Shown: positions 1-11,770, counted from the stretch's first letter. The stretch: 64,000 nt of DNA from Siphonodentalium dalli (GCA_032622095.1 CP136066.1:199186064-199250063); one strand, 5' to 3'. A program made the numbers and translations. Notes: generated by a model from the sequence alone, not told the origin.

Positions 1-306
1 AGTATTGAGAAATAAAACTGCAGGTTACTGTACCAGCTATACATGTAAATAGAGGAAATGTATATGTACACAACATACATCAACCAGCTGTCAACAGTCG
101 GGTTGACATGCAGCATTACAAGTAAGTAAAGTGGCGGTACATCAAAATCAAAATATTCATTATCATCGGCATCATAATTATACTATACACCATCATCCCA
201 TCAGCATCATCATCATCTTCGTCGCCACAGTTGCCGACATCATTATTATTTACGTCCCCAACCTCATCAGCGTCATTGCGTGCTCCACTATATAACTTAT
301 GCTCAC

Positions 307-447
307 CTGGGACGCACTTAGTTTTTCCCGGGGTGGACATATAGTTGTCGTTACATTGGCACTGCATGTCGCGTCCGTTTGCTCGGCATGTTGAACCAGA
401 CGGGCATTGACTGTCACTTACGCAATTTCCGGTCACCTCCAATGAGT
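307..447 (-). CDS. EGF-like domain exon (partial gene)
   Basis: Seen: a 141-nt minus-strand open exon with acceptor ...TTATAG before 447 and donor GTGAGC at 306. It starts with two bases of a split codon and ends with one, so it is phase 1-1, and its length is exactly 47 codons. It encodes six cysteines spaced C-x5-C-x5-C-x8-C-x1-C-x12-C, with the typical C-x-C pair (QCQCNDNY). This matches EGF-like/EB-type extracellular modules, whose exons are usually phase 1-1. Role: a small disulfide-bonded module of a secreted or membrane protein; binding partner unknown. The gene would continue toward lower coordinates outside the window. Whether it joins the Thr-rich exon at 3467-4105 or the D8C exons is inference from shared strand and phase only. 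Confidence 0.6.
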
Positions 448-885
448 CTATAATTTCGAAAGCAGAAAATGTATGTTAGATATCAGCATGTATGCACCAC
501 TCACACCTGACTGTTGTTGCTTATACAACATTCGGTAACATGGACTGCAGCTGACATTTCGACGAATGTAATAATTCGTTGCAGGCGTCGACGAACGTAT
601 GTCACTGCAACCCGCTAAATAGAGGCACTATGCGCACGTGGTGATTTCAAGCATGGAGTAGAGTGGGTTCACATGGACTCAAGTTGCAGAACTTATCAGA
701 GTCCCTCTCCCCTGCAACAAGCGTTCATCTGATAATGGCGGTTAGATAAAGCATATAGGATCGTGTCCGCTAATATATATTGGCCAAAAATGTTGATCGT
801 TGGGAGGGAACCTAGGGAACAGGTAAAACATTCATCACACTTATTAAAAGGAAGTTTGATCCAGACGCCATGAAACCTCACTTAC

Positions 886-953
886 TATATGCTCCAACCA
901 CAGACCAATATATAGACCCCAGCTGTGTAGTCGAAATCTGAATGCTTCCCGGA
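886..953 (-). CDS. Candidate short exon, unrecognised
   Basis: A 68-nt minus-strand segment has a strong acceptor (polypyrimidine run then TTCTTAG) and a perfect GTAAGT donor. Read in phase 0, as the preceding candidate exon (1052-1223) requires, it runs ...SGKHSDFDYTAG... and hits TAG at the donor, so it could be a terminal exon instead of an internal one. Read in phase 2 it stays open. No domain is recognised. The splice signals are good but the phases of the neighbouring candidates do not all agree. Confidence 0.25.
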
Positions 954-1051
954 CTAAGAAATTCCAGACGTTTAAAAAAACACATCGTATTAACATACAT
1001 AATACGTGTAAAGCAATAGGCTATACAACAAAATGAAGACATTTGACCTAC

Positions 1052-1223
1052 CGAATTGAAGACGGTTACCACGATAGGTACAGAGTCTGTTGGAATATAC
1101 AGTATATATGGTGTGTTTTCTCCAGTATTATACCTGTATGAAACCGACATGGTTGAAAACGGTGCTCTGGAAAAATCATTTTCCAAACAGTTATGCATAT
1201 ACAGCGTTTCTAAAACATCAACA
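1052..1223 (-). CDS. Candidate exon, unrecognised
   Basis: A 172-nt open minus-strand segment lies between acceptor TTCTTCTTAG (end at 1224) and donor GTAGGT at 1051. The peptide contains a beta-strand-like run (YILYIPTDSVPIVVTV) and one cysteine. I do not recognise a family. A second possible acceptor (TTTTTCCAG) lies inside it. It is placed between the Thr-rich and EGF-like exons on the same strand, so it may belong to the same gene, but its entry phase (2) does not match the phase 1 exit of 3467-4105; a missing exon would be needed. Confidence 0.28.
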
Positions 1224-3466
1224 CTAAGAAGAACGTGCATAAATAGTCAAACAATGTTCTGATGTTCACTGTTGATAAATTTAGTTCTCCAATAACGAAC
1301 TTTCGTGTGTTGAAATTATTAGTATGTAAACACAACTGTTACACTGATTTGTCAACAATAATTGGTAATCGTGAAGTAAGTTCAAATAGTTTGATCATAG
1401 CCTTTCTGAATGTTTGTCCAATGCATTAAAGACACGGCTGGCCTTGGCGGTGGGTATCCTGTGAAAATATCTCCACCCGTCAAAAACCGCCACAAACAGA
1501 AAGAACATCAAAAATGTCGATAGACTTTGTCCGTATACAAATAAGGAAAATCGCATAAACAGTATGTTATGGTCATATGTTTGACCATTGTTATGTAAAC
1601 AAAAGCATAAAAAGTTACTTTTCTGGTGTTTGTTTATATTATGATGGTAAACATAAAGAGCGTTCTTTGTTGGTGAATACCTGATATGGAACTAATAAAG
1701 AGCGTTTATGCCATTTGTGTGTGATTAACCAGTAGCATTGTGCTGTCCTCTGTAACACAATCAGGCTCTTGCTTAGGTAAAATATAATAGGTATTTATGA
1801 TAACATGCTGTTTACGCGATGGTCATGGTATATATGAACGAAACTGTATGCGTTTTAATGTTTTTCTGCATCGGTGATTGGAACAAATATGAATATTTTC
1901 GATAATTAAGGCCGCACGTGCTTTTAACGTCACACAATGTTTAAGAACAAGTTTTGATCATACTTTGGTATTATATTTGACTAATTTTACTTTTATCGAT
2001 AACTCCACCGTTTACATAAGAATGGTTTAGACACGCGAAATCTCATCATTGGAGAGCTATTAGTATTGAAATAAGAATAAAGTACATCTATTTTTTATGT
2101 ACATTGAAATTATTTTACACACTATTATGTTATTTCACATGAACCCACATCGAAGGCATTGAGTCCCTTTAAGTGTTGATTGGGCATGTTTTGTGTGTAT
2201 ACTATAGCGTGAAGAAATGGCATTAGATGTTCATGACTTGTGGACGTTAGAAACGAGTACGTATTCCAATCGTATTGTGTCTGTCGGCTGATGCGTATTT
2301 TGATATTGTTTAATTTTAATTGATATAAACTGACTCAGTGTTTTGAAAATCGTATCTAAATTGCAGCAGCATCAACCAATAGTGAGGTTGTTTGGCGTGG
2401 CAGGATATTTTAAGAATGCTGTTGGTCTATGTCCAACCACTTTATATCAGAACATTCATATGACCTAGTTGTGTTGAATATTTACAACTTATATCTAACA
2501 CATATGTCAGGGCTTGCATTCAATTTTTTTAAAGTTTAATTTTGAGATTGACTATATGTTGTGTTTCTTGTTAATATCAAACATGCAATGTCCAACTTTA
2601 ATATGAATTTCTTCATTATATAATATCAAAGTAATTGGATGTGATCAAAAAGTATCTAATTACTTTTAGAAAGGTATTGTCTTTCTAATCAAATACATCA
2701 ACTGGGAAAAGTATTTGTACTGTAATTGTAATCATCAATTTGGAAAGTATTTGTATTGTAATCAGATACTTAATGCATGTAATCGCCCCATCTCTGAAAC
2801 CCATTAACTAAAGGTTTGCATTTGTAATACTATCAGATGTGACAGACGTGAGTATGGTTAATGTCAGAGGTCATTGCACTTGCTCCAAATACACTATAGA
2901 TTTCTCTCTGTGGGAAAGCGGATCAATTCATCACGGACCATTGGGCCTACAAAGCATGTCTATTTAAACCTATATTGACATACGCCGTATACATGAAAAA
3001 TGCAACTATGAACACGGTGTTTGGGACCCAAACAAAAAACAGCTATTTGCGCGACATGAAACAGAAAAGAACGTTCCGTGTTATTCTATTCCTGATATGG
3101 TAGCAACAAAGAGCGTCTGACTTCCGACGAAAAAGTGAAAACTGCTGGAAAATGGCTGTGACTGTGGCAAGTATTTTTTCAAACCATATGAAGCCGACAT
3201 ATTAATATTTCGTGTATTTATCGACCTATCGTATCCATCCCTCCAAATTACGTAGACAAAATTTGGAGGCTCGAATGAGTCATGCCCGTTTAAGTGCTAT
3301 GTGACTCATTTTCATTCTATCGGTCGTTATGGTGGACTTGAATACATGTAAATGCACATGAACGCACGCTCAGTGTAAGTGTATCATGCATGTATAGCTA
3401 CTTCCAAGGGATCTAAAGAGTGTTTTTTCCGTTTTCAAACTGATTAGTATATATATTTATACATAC
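1224..3466. other. Intron-like AT-rich sequence, no gene seen
   Basis: No convincing exon, RNA gene or terminal inverted repeat was found. It contains short self-similar A/T-rich stretches, for example repeated AAGTATTTGTA...GTAATC words around 2690-2780. It would be intron if the flanking minus-strand exons belong to one gene. Confidence 0.4.
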
Positions 3467-4105
3467 CGGCGTAAGTTGATGTTGGTTGCTGGGTCGTCAT
3501 TGTTGTTGTGGCGGTGGTCGTTGTTGTTGTGCTGGTGGTCGTCGTTGTTGTGGTGGTCGTGGTTGTTGTTGTAGTTGTTGTTGTGGTGGTAATCGTCGTC
3601 GGTGTTGTTGTTGTTGTTGTGGTGGTAATCGTCGTCGGTGTTGTTGTTGTTATTGTGTTTGTTGTCGTTGTTGTGGCTGCTGTTTTTGTGGTGGTCGTTG
3701 TTGGTGTGTTAATTGTTGGTATCGTTATCGTTGTCATCGTTGTTATTGTTGTGGTGGTGGTCGTTGTTGTTGTTGTGCTGGTGGTCGTGGTTGTTGTGGT
3801 GGTCGTGGTTGTTGTTGTAGTTGTTGTTGTTGTGGTAATCGTTATCGGTGTTGTTGTCGTCGTTGTTGTTATTGTGTTTGTTGTCGTTGTTGTGGCTGCT
3901 GTTGTGGTGGTTGTCGTTGTTGTTGTGGTGGTTGCTGTTGTTGTGTTTGTGGTGGTCGTTGTTGCTTTGTTTATTGTTGGTATCGTTGTTGTTGTCGTTG
4001 TTGTTGTCGTCGTCGTCGTCGTCGTCGTTGTTGTTGTTGTTGTTGTTGGTGGTGGTAGTGGTGTTGTTTTTGGTGTGGTGGTCGTCGTTGTCGTTGTTTC
4101 TCTTT
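3467..4105 (-). CDS. Thr-rich mucin-like exon
   Basis: Seen: a 639-nt (213-codon) open minus-strand segment with acceptor TCTTCGGTTTCTCAG just before 4105 and donor GTATGT at 3466, phase 1 at both ends. It starts ...ERETTTTTTTTPKTTPLPPP, is almost only Thr with scattered Ala, Ile, Asn, Ser and Pro, and ends TTQQPTSTYAG. Such Thr/Pro tracts are heavily O-glycosylated stalks in mucins and in extracellular mosaic proteins. The DNA is an imperfect ACA/ACC/ACG trinucleotide repeat, so an open frame alone is weak evidence; the matching splice signals and symmetric phase on both sides are what support an exon. Upstream and downstream partners are uncertain. Alternative: a non-coding microsatellite. 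Confidence 0.55.
3484..4095. repeat. (GTT)n-type trinucleotide microsatellite
   Basis: About 600 bp of GTT with GTC, GTG, GTA, GCT and ATT variants on the plus strand. Long plus-strand frames of poly-Val, poly-Cys or poly-Leu here are artefacts of the repeat. Only the minus-strand Thr frame ends in good splice sites. Confidence 0.9.
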
Positions 4106-4559
4106 CTGAGAAACCGAAGAGAGACCCTTTATTCCTCCATAACAACAGAGATTATGTACGACATGGGGAGTACGATTCTATTGTGCAAGTTGAGATGGAT
4201 AACCCATGCATATGTTCGATAATATTAGCCATACACAGCTATCGAAGTTCCGTGGAAAGGTATGGTCGATTCCTGAACTGCGTCTAAGTTTCATTTTAAA
4301 CACAGGTTCATAATAGGATATTGAGTGACTACATTCGACAATTTAGAGTTCCAATTAACAAAAATAATGATTACGATTATCGGATGTCATACAATATGAT
4401 AACAGGATTCAGAAGTGGAATGAGCCTTTCATCCGATCATTGGGTAAAAAACGGTGTTGCGGCTGGCGTGGGCTAAGTTGTCGATCATTGAACGCGCAAA
4501 TTATGTTATCTGTAAACATTGGACATCGAATTCCGGCGAATCGCTTGAATGGACACCTA
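4106..4559. other. Intergenic or intronic, nothing recognised
   Basis: No gene, RNA or inverted repeat identified between the Thr-rich exon acceptor and the TIR element beginning near 4560. Confidence 0.4.
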
Positions 4560-6382
4560 GGCCGGATTCGTCATCTCAGGTTTAAACCTTCGAGTTTAAA
4601 CCCGGTTTAAACCTACATTGGCGGTCCAGCCAAATCGGGTCTAAGGGGGCGTTTTTGTCGTTCAGTTGCCAGCTAATTGACAACTCGATTCTGTGATATG
4701 AGCATACAGACAAACTACCCTCATAATAATCGGACCAAAACAGAGGCCGACATAATGGTTACTGACATGTCGTAAATTATCGCGAACGCAAGCACGCTCA
4801 ATGAATTTATTCATTGAGAAACAAGTATCGTTCATGGACCATTAATCCGATCTCATTCTGGGTTTAAAACATTTTGACAAAGTTTCACACGCTGTTCGTC
4901 ACTTTGTTTGTGATAGATTTTCTGCAAGATGCCTTTACCCGCAAAGACAAATTTGGTGTATTTACATGTATATCTGTATATATTAAAGGGTATAGGAGCT
5001 GTCTATCTGTATGTCCATTTGTGTGTTCGAGACTGTTCTCCCATACCCCTAGACCGATTTCAACCAAATTAGGTGTGGTGACTCGGATGGTATAACGGCG
5101 TTAAGTTAAAAAAAAAAAATATTTAAAAATAAGAAAAAAATTCATTTAAAGAAAATGAAAAATTTTGTTGTTAAATTGAGTAAGGAGTTGAATCTAACAA
5201 AAAACAATTTTTAAATTTAAATTAATTTTGTATTTGTTTGTTTTAAATTGAATTAAATTTTTTTTAAATTAAAATGTTCAAATGATCAAAATGTGCGCAA
5301 AGGTGTCGCTGGCCCCTATCGCACAAAGGGGCCGCAGGCCCCTCTGACGATAAATAAAGGCTCCATAATCGAGTCAATCCTGGACAAGAGGTCAGTCAAG
5401 TAAAGGCCATTTGCTTATGAGTGCACACCAGAAGCGCCATCTGAACTGTTGGAAGTGGGCAACCAGCTTTTAATAAAGAAATATATTACATGCGTTGCTT
5501 TTTTTCAATGTCATAAATTTCCCGTCATGCAGAAAATAAAAAAGCTCCCAGGTTTTGAACTAGTGGAATATTATGGGCGTAGCCAGAGTAGCTGTTTGTG
5601 TCATGATCTACATCAAAATAAGTTTCACTCATATAGCCATATAAGTTTAGGATTGCTAAATATGTGTAAAGCATATCTGGTCATGCAGTAGCATCGTTTT
5701 GGTGTCAAAATAAAAATGTTGAACCCTTCAAATGAATTCGTAGAAAACACCAGTATTTGTGATTGCCACATAAAAACACAAGATAGTTGTAAAAATCATA
5801 CTGAAGGAACATGTCCATATCTGAGCAAAGCTCGCGTGCGAATGAATCGCCACTTAGACACGCCCTCACTCGAGACTATTTACAGCTCCACCCTTTGACT
5901 GATTGTTTGACAATTCTAAACCGCGATGAAAAAAGACGGATTCGTCATCTCAAGTTTAGCCTCGGTAAAGCTGGTTTAGCGGGACCGCCGAATTCGATGG
6001 TTTAGTTGCCGGTTTAAGCTTATAAAACTCAAATAAAAATATCGAAATTGACAAAAACTTATCCCCACGCGCTTTATAGGTGTGAGTGCTTCTCGCTTAT
6101 AAATTTCCAATCAACATATGCTCGCTGTTGTAATTATTGATTTTCGCAATCAATAAAACGAAGCGGTCCGCACATAGGAAAGTATACGATTAATTATCTC
6201 GACGATACAGAGACACTACTGCTAAACCACTGGTCTGGTTGGACCAGGTTTAAACCAGAGATGACGAATGTGCCACTTAGACCTGCGTTATCGGGTTTAA
6301 ACACGGAATTAGCTGACTCACTGCGGTTTAAACCTAGATGTTTACGTAGACCAGGTTTAAACCAGAGATGACGAATCCGGCC
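4560..6382. mobile_element. Non-autonomous TIR element with duplicated ends
   Basis: The termini are inverted: GGCCGGATTCGTCATCTC followed by GGTTTAAAC-rich sequence at 4560, and its reverse complement ending at 6382. GTTTAAAC palindromes recur next to both ends. A second copy of the left end lies at about 5935 (GGATTCGTCATCTC then AGTTTAGCC) and the right-end motif occurs twice, at about 6241-6276 and 6349-6382. The interior is AT-rich with no coding capacity. No clean target duplication was found, so the outer boundary is uncertain; TTGAATG words outside both ends may extend the TIR. Superfamily unknown. Confidence 0.55.
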
Positions 6383-6469
6383 CAAGCATTCAATTGTGTG
6401 AATGAATTCGGAATAAGCAGTCGCCGGCGACGGTATCCCCCGCTTACATGTTGGTTGGCAAAGCTGGGG

Positions 6470-6905
6470 TTGGCCATCTTAAAAAATATGCTAAACAATA
6501 ATTGAAATCAGTTAATATATGTTTGAGATTGGTTAATATTTGTTTTAGTTCGAGCTTAAAATTTAAATTGCAACGCCAAAACAATTAAAATCAAAGGGCC
6601 GTACAATATATGGCCGGGCCTTATTGCGAACTCGTTGCAGAAACTCCTCTTGTGAATTCACATACCAAAATTCTTTGAAATTCGTTGATAATTGTTCGAA
6701 ATAACCCCCGGACAACTTTATGTGGGTGCTAAAAGCCAACAAATGACAGTCAAAGGTCGTAACTCTGGTACAAATGTCCGGCCGCGCCTAGTTTGCGATC
6801 TCATTTCAGACATTCCCCAAGTTAACTCATATACCAAAAATCTGTGAAATCCGTTGATAATGGTTCGAAGTAACACCTGGACAAAATTTCGGGAAGGACA
6901 GACAT
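6470..6905. repeat. Dispersed repeat, copy 1
   Basis: Shares extended similarity with 27975-28480, including ATTGAAATCAGTTAATAT, the words TGACAGTCAAAGGTCGTAACTC versus TGACGATCAAAGGGTCATATCTC, and CATTTCAGA. No coding capacity. The internal CAAAGG...ATAACTC unit recurs about every 150 bp in both copies. Confidence 0.6.
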
Positions 6906-7016
6906 ACGGCTGGAACCCATTGCTATATCCCCCCGTCTACTGTTTCCTTAGATGGTGTTTTTGCAAGGTTCTTATAACGATCGAATTCATAACACGCCAT
7001 TTTCATTCATTTTCAA

Positions 7017-7280
7017 ATGAAAATGGATAATTCGAGGACGTATGTGAACAACAAGTCGAAGATATATAGTGTGTGTATTTATTTCATCGCCTCCATTTCT
7101 GGAGAAAAGTATATACAGACGAGTATTATTATTCATGAATCCCATACAATAAACTATACATGTGATAGTGAAAATGATCATACAACTGTTATCTTTTCTG
7201 AGGACGATATTCGTATTGCCATCAATACACCGGAAAAGGGTAAGTCATGCGGTCCTGACGGTCCTGAACACATAAAATAG
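7017..7280 (+). pseudogene. LINE reverse-transcriptase fragment
   Basis: An 87-codon open stretch ends with VIFSEDDIRIAINTPEKGKS then CGPDGPEHIK. The pattern acidic-D-I-x-x-A-I-x-x-x-x-x-G-K-S-C-G-P-D-G is the entry to the reverse-transcriptase domain of RTE/CR1/L2-type non-LTR retrotransposons. The catalytic FADD-type segment is absent and the frame stops right after HIK, where intact elements continue. It is a short dead fragment with no endonuclease part nearby. Confidence 0.5.
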
Positions 7281-7305
7281 TCTATTATATATTTTGGAAC
7301 TTCTG

Positions 7306-7343
7306 TATGTATGTATGTATGTATGTATGTATGTATGTATGTA
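7306..7343. repeat. (ATGT)n microsatellite
   Basis: About nine perfect TATG units. The frames running through it (YIHTYIHT) are repeat artefacts. Confidence 0.95.
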
Positions 7344-7349
7344 TATGTT

Positions 7350-7700
7350 ATAGACTCGAAAACTGCTCGATCGATCCGATTCAAATTTGGTATTTAGGCA
7401 AACTGTTATCCCGGGAACAACACGAGAGGGTTCAATTCCACATGCGACCGTGTCCTTGACCTTTACCTCGCTCATATATAATACGCTCATATATGCATGT
7501 TTCTGGACCGAGACTCGAAAACTGCTCGACCGATTTCACTCAAATTTGGTATGTATGCCTACCTTGATCCCGGGAACAATATGGGCCTACATAGATTACA
7601 GGAACAAAATGGGCGGGTCCAATTTCGCGTGCGACCGTGTCCTTGACATTGAACTTGCTCATATACGCTCATATAGGCATGTTTCTGGACAGATCGAACA
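7350..7700. repeat. Two diverged units of a ~150-190-bp repeat
   Basis: GACTCGAAAACTGCTCGA, ATTTGGTAT, ATCCCGGGAACAA, GCGACCGTGTCCTTGAC and GCTCATATA...GCATGTTTCTGGAC occur in the same order at about 7351-7510 and 7511-7690. Likely the 3' part of a dispersed element. Confidence 0.65.
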
Positions 7701-8350
7701 ATAGTTTTTTCTTTTGTGATGTGTATATTTTGCCCAGACGGAGGCGACCACAAAGCAATCCCTAAATAGCCCGGACGAAGTTGGGCACACCAGCTAAGTA
7801 TTCTATATTTCTGAACGAAATTGAGATAGTAGTAATAGAGCAAAAAGTCCACTAAAATGACAATTTGGACAGTATTTGTGCTAATGGTTGCTATGGAAAG
7901 TAGATTATATTCTATACATGTCCACCTTTTTGTTGCGAAGTGAATGAACGTCTCATATAAATGTATGACCAGTTGTTAAAATTAATTCTGGACAAACTTG
8001 GGGAAAGTATTTGAAACTATAATCATTTTCAATCGAAAATGTCCATTTTGCAGCATTTACGATTACAGTTGCCATGGAAACAAGATCTTTTGTTATCAGG
8101 AAAATTATAACCCAACCTAAAAAATATAATAATAAAACACATTCGCTTTATATGCATGGTATATGGCTACTTAAATCTTTTGTTCATAAGAAAAAACTTA
8201 ACAATCACCTGATTTATCTTTAACGAATTATACAGGCCGTTTTGCCACATATACCATAAACAAGTAATACTTTAATTATAATTTTTGGAATAAATAAATA
8301 TTGCTTAAACTAAAAATGTAGTACTTAAAAAGTGATTATATAAATTACTA
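7701..8350. other. No gene seen
   Basis: AT-rich sequence without recognised exon, RNA gene or strong repeat structure. Confidence 0.4.
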
Positions 8351-9330
8351 GCAGGGTTACCCGGCATTGCCCATGTTAAAGTGATGTGAAAACCCTCTGC
8401 ATATTGTGGATATATGGTAGGAATAGAGTAAACTCTTGTTCAAAGCATTACACATATTCTCATAAATTATATATCCAAATAGCATCACAAAACACAATTC
8501 TTACACACGGAATATAAGTAGTAGCCCACCTTGTCGGATCAGAGCGATTGTCATTTTGTTTATCGCGATTAATCAGTCCCACCAATAAAGAACTATTTAT
8601 TTATTTACAACTGCGTATACTTCAGACGTTATGACATGGACATCATAAACACATTAGTTCGCAAAAATAAAAGACGACAATTGTGTTTTACATAGAGATG
8701 TATCAGTCAATCTAATGGGTTTGACTAATATTTTGAAGACACCTGGTTATCATATCTCCATGAAGATACAGATGTTTTAAAGAAATGTCCAGGTGCTCCT
8801 ATGTTCATTGTGCTATATACTGGCTAATTATTCTCAGTTTAAAAGAAATGTTGCTATGCAACTATATCAGCTACATGTGCCCGACACAGAGCGAGATTTT
8901 TTTGAGTTATTTATCTTAGGCGATGAGTCTGTGCTAAAACATGAAAGATATCCTCTGTATATTTGGCAGATATAGCCTTGTCAGATGGCAGTATTGGAGA
9001 ATCACGAAAAGGCATCTGCCACAGACTCCGTTTTCTTTTATCTCAGAAGAAATTATATTTGACGGCACACTGTGACCACTATTGTTGAACAGGCCTTCTA
9101 TATAATTCCATATCTCTTGTAACTTTTGTGTGGAAACTATATTGAACGGGGCAGACTCAATTGTACTATAATATTAACATGAGCTATTCTAATATTTTAA
9201 CATGCATCATTATCTTCCTCGTAAAAAGTTACCACCGTTATTACGCCTTGGTGCCAACTCGATTGTACCCCGTGAAGTTATATATAAAACACATACAGAC
9301 AGACATATATTTGTAAATATATCTAGGCAC
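8351..9330. repeat. Dispersed invertebrate-type repeat flank
   Basis: Starts with CTAGCAGGGTTACCCGGC, a common opening of interspersed repeats in invertebrates, and contains the block CATTATCTTCCTCGTAAAAA...GGTGCCA...GACAGACA at about 9208-9312. That block recurs at 10934-11046, on the other side of the satellite array. The two blocks suggest the array is internal to, or flanked by, one repeat family. Confidence 0.45.
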
Positions 9331-10905
9331 CAACTGTGACGTTTTTAACACGCACGATTTGATTCCTTGTATCATTTGAGAAGAACGTGTATGAATGTGA
9401 TGTTAATTGGAACTAAACATATTTCTATTAGTTGTGGTGACCCCTCCCGTCCCTATTTCCGACTCAAGCGGCGCCACATATGACACCATTAAACCATAAA
9501 CTTAGACTCACTATGGAGATGAATATATATAAAATTGTTGAAAATTGGCGAGTACACAACTTCGTATCAAATTTAGGGCCCCCATATATCTCACCAGAAT
9601 GGCACCAGTTTGGCGTATTTAAACCACACGATTTGATTTTTCGTATCATGGAGAATAATATGAAATCGGCGCTAAACATATTGTTTATCCATTTTTATGT
9701 CTCTCTGGCCCTCTGTGGACCCCTGTCTCGAATGGCACCACTTTTGACATATTTAAACCACACAATTAGACTCCTGATATCATGGAGATAAATATTTATA
9801 AGTTTGGCACTAAACGGCGACTAAACAATTTGTTTTATCAAATTTAGTGCCCACCCACACCATCTCTCAGACAAACAGCATCAATATAGCGTCTTTAAAT
9901 CACATGATTTGATTCCTCGTATCATGGATAAGAATGTGTATCAATTTGGTGGAAATTAGCGCTAAAATTATTGTGTATCAATTATGGTGCCCCTCTCCTT
10001 TTCAGTGCACCCCTGACTAGAATGACGCAACTTTTAACAGTTTTAAGCCAACCATTAGACTCCTCATACCATGTGGACGATTTTGTATAAGTGACTAAAC
10101 CAATTCTTATCAAATTTAGTGCCTACCCCTCCACAATCTCACATCCGTCTTTAAATCACACAATTAGATTCCTTGTAGCATGGAGAAGAATGTGTTTTAA
10201 TTTGGTGTAAATCGGCGCTAAAATATTGTTATCAATGTTGGTACCCCTCTCCCTTTCAGTGCACCCCTGATTCGAATGGCCCCACTTGTGACAGCTTGTG
10301 ACATCCTTAAACCACACAATTATACTCCTGATATCATGGAGATCATTATTGATAAGTTTGGTCAACCAATTTTGATAACATTTAGTGCCCACTAACCCCC
10401 ATCTCTCACACAAACAGCACCAACATTGCGTTTTTAAATCACACGATCAGACTCCTCGTATTATGGGTAGGAATGCATATCACGTTGGCGGAAATGGCGC
10501 TAAACTTATTGCCCCTCTGATTTTCAGTTCAACACTGACTCGAATGACGTCACTTTTGACATATTTAAGCCACTCCATTAGACTCCTCAAACCACGGGGA
10601 TGATATTGTATAAGTATGGTGGCAGTCGGCGACTAAACCCATTCTTATAAAATTGTGTGCCCATCCCACAATCTTTCATATAAACGACAGCAATTTGGAG
10701 TCTTAAAATCGCACAATTAGATCCTTGCATCATGGAGAAGAATATATATCAATTTGGTGGACATCTGTGCTAAAATTTGTTTTAACAATTGTGGTGCCCC
10801 TCTCCACTTCCGTGCATCCCTGACGCGAATGGCGCCACATTTGACTTATTTAAACAACACCATTAAATTCTGCCCCTTCCCCTTTTCTGCCCTGACAACA
10901 ACGGC
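9331..10905. repeat. Diverged satellite array, ~255-290-bp dimeric unit
   Basis: The phrase (CTCGAATGGCRCCACTTTTGA) followed by CATATTTAAACCACAC and ATTAGACTCCTGATATCATGG recurs at about 9460, 9727, 10016, 10271, 10532 and 10822, giving periods of 255-290 bp. Each unit contains a second related half (TCTTTAAATCACACGATT...ATCATGGAGAAGAATGTGTATCAATTTGG), so the unit is itself an old dimer. Copies differ by many substitutions and indels; the array is old. It has no coding capacity. Confidence 0.8.
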
Positions 10906-11016
10906 GTCGCTTTAGAAAATCATAACCCTCGCCATTATCTTTCTCGTAAAAAATTACCCCCAGTAGACCCTTTTGATGCCATCTAGATGGTCCCCTGTGA
11001 ATTTCTATAGAACACG

Positions 11017-11047
<31 letters not shown>
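11017..11047. repeat. (GACA)n microsatellite
   Basis: About seven perfect GACA units followed by TTCGCAAATATAG, matching the end of the dispersed repeat described at 8351-9330. Confidence 0.9.
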
Positions 11048-11048
<1 letters not shown>

Positions 11049-11074
11049 TTCGCAAATATAGATATAGATTGTTG

Positions 11075-11770
11075 TCAAATGTAGACAGTATCCATCTTAA
11101 ATCAAGTATATCATATTGAACTCGATGATAATTCCGTAATTGGTGTGCAATAAGCGAGATCACCGAGTCGCTACCATACATGTGTATTGGATCCATCCAG
11201 CCCCCATTCCGCGGTTTAAGTGCTATAGGTCGAAGTTCTGGAGTAGCATTCCATATATGGAGTTTTGAATATTCAAAAGCTCTATATATGGAATGCTACT
11301 CAAGAACTTTGACATGTAGCACTGAATGTACGGAATGGAATGGATTCAATATGGTAGCGACCCAGTGCTCTATTATGGGGTTTTTTTTCAGGACTAACGC
11401 ACTAGTTTTGGCGACAATTAATATAAAATAGACCAATTTATTGAATTTTTGTCCCAATGACCTTGACCTTAGCAATTGACCTTGATCCTATATGTCCTTA
11501 TGATCCAGCTCGTTTGATGGGCCATTGATGGCACTATGAGTTCACTTCATTTATTCAAACACACCGATCATCGGGTTGCTAGCAGTGGTCTTTTTCAATA
11601 TTTCTCCAAATATTTGATGCCGTTGCCATGGAAACGATATTATACCCAGAAACATGACCCCTCATTTGACCCCTATCCAATAAGTTTCCACTATAACTAA
11701 GCTACATATATGTGAAGTATCAAGCTTTAGTTACTAAAGTCACAAAATCGTGTTTATTTTAGTCTGATGG
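11075..11770. repeat. Dispersed repeat copy, interrupted
   Basis: Collinear with 11868-12350 and 51138-51605. Shared words include CAATGACCTTGACC, AGCAATTGACCTTGA, GCCGTTGCCATGGAAA and CTTTAGT..ACTAAAGTCAC. This copy is split by the foldback at about 11165-11365. The near-palindromic CTTTAGTCACTAAAG and repeated TGACCTTGACC (a nuclear-receptor half-site-like word, probably fortuitous) are conserved in all three. Confidence 0.7.
11165..11365. mobile_element. Foldback (hairpin) element
   Basis: Arms of about 90-95 bp pair imperfectly. The outer parts are GAGTCGCTACCATAC and ATATGGTAGCGACCC; the inner parts are AGTAGCATTCCATATAT and ATATATGGAATGCTACT around a TTGAATATTCAA centre. It interrupts a dispersed repeat whose other copies (11868, 51138) lack it, so insertion is supported within the window. 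The exact ends are uncertain by about 10 bp. Confidence 0.65.

Noticed and set aside
3486-4287. Long poly-Val, poly-Cys and poly-Leu frames on the plus strand
   Set aside because: Reading-frame artefacts of the (GTT)n repeat; only the opposite strand has consistent splice sites.
11460-11490. Nuclear-receptor response element (TGACCTTGACC)
   Set aside because: The word is part of a dispersed repeat present three times in the window; no gene promoter is nearby.
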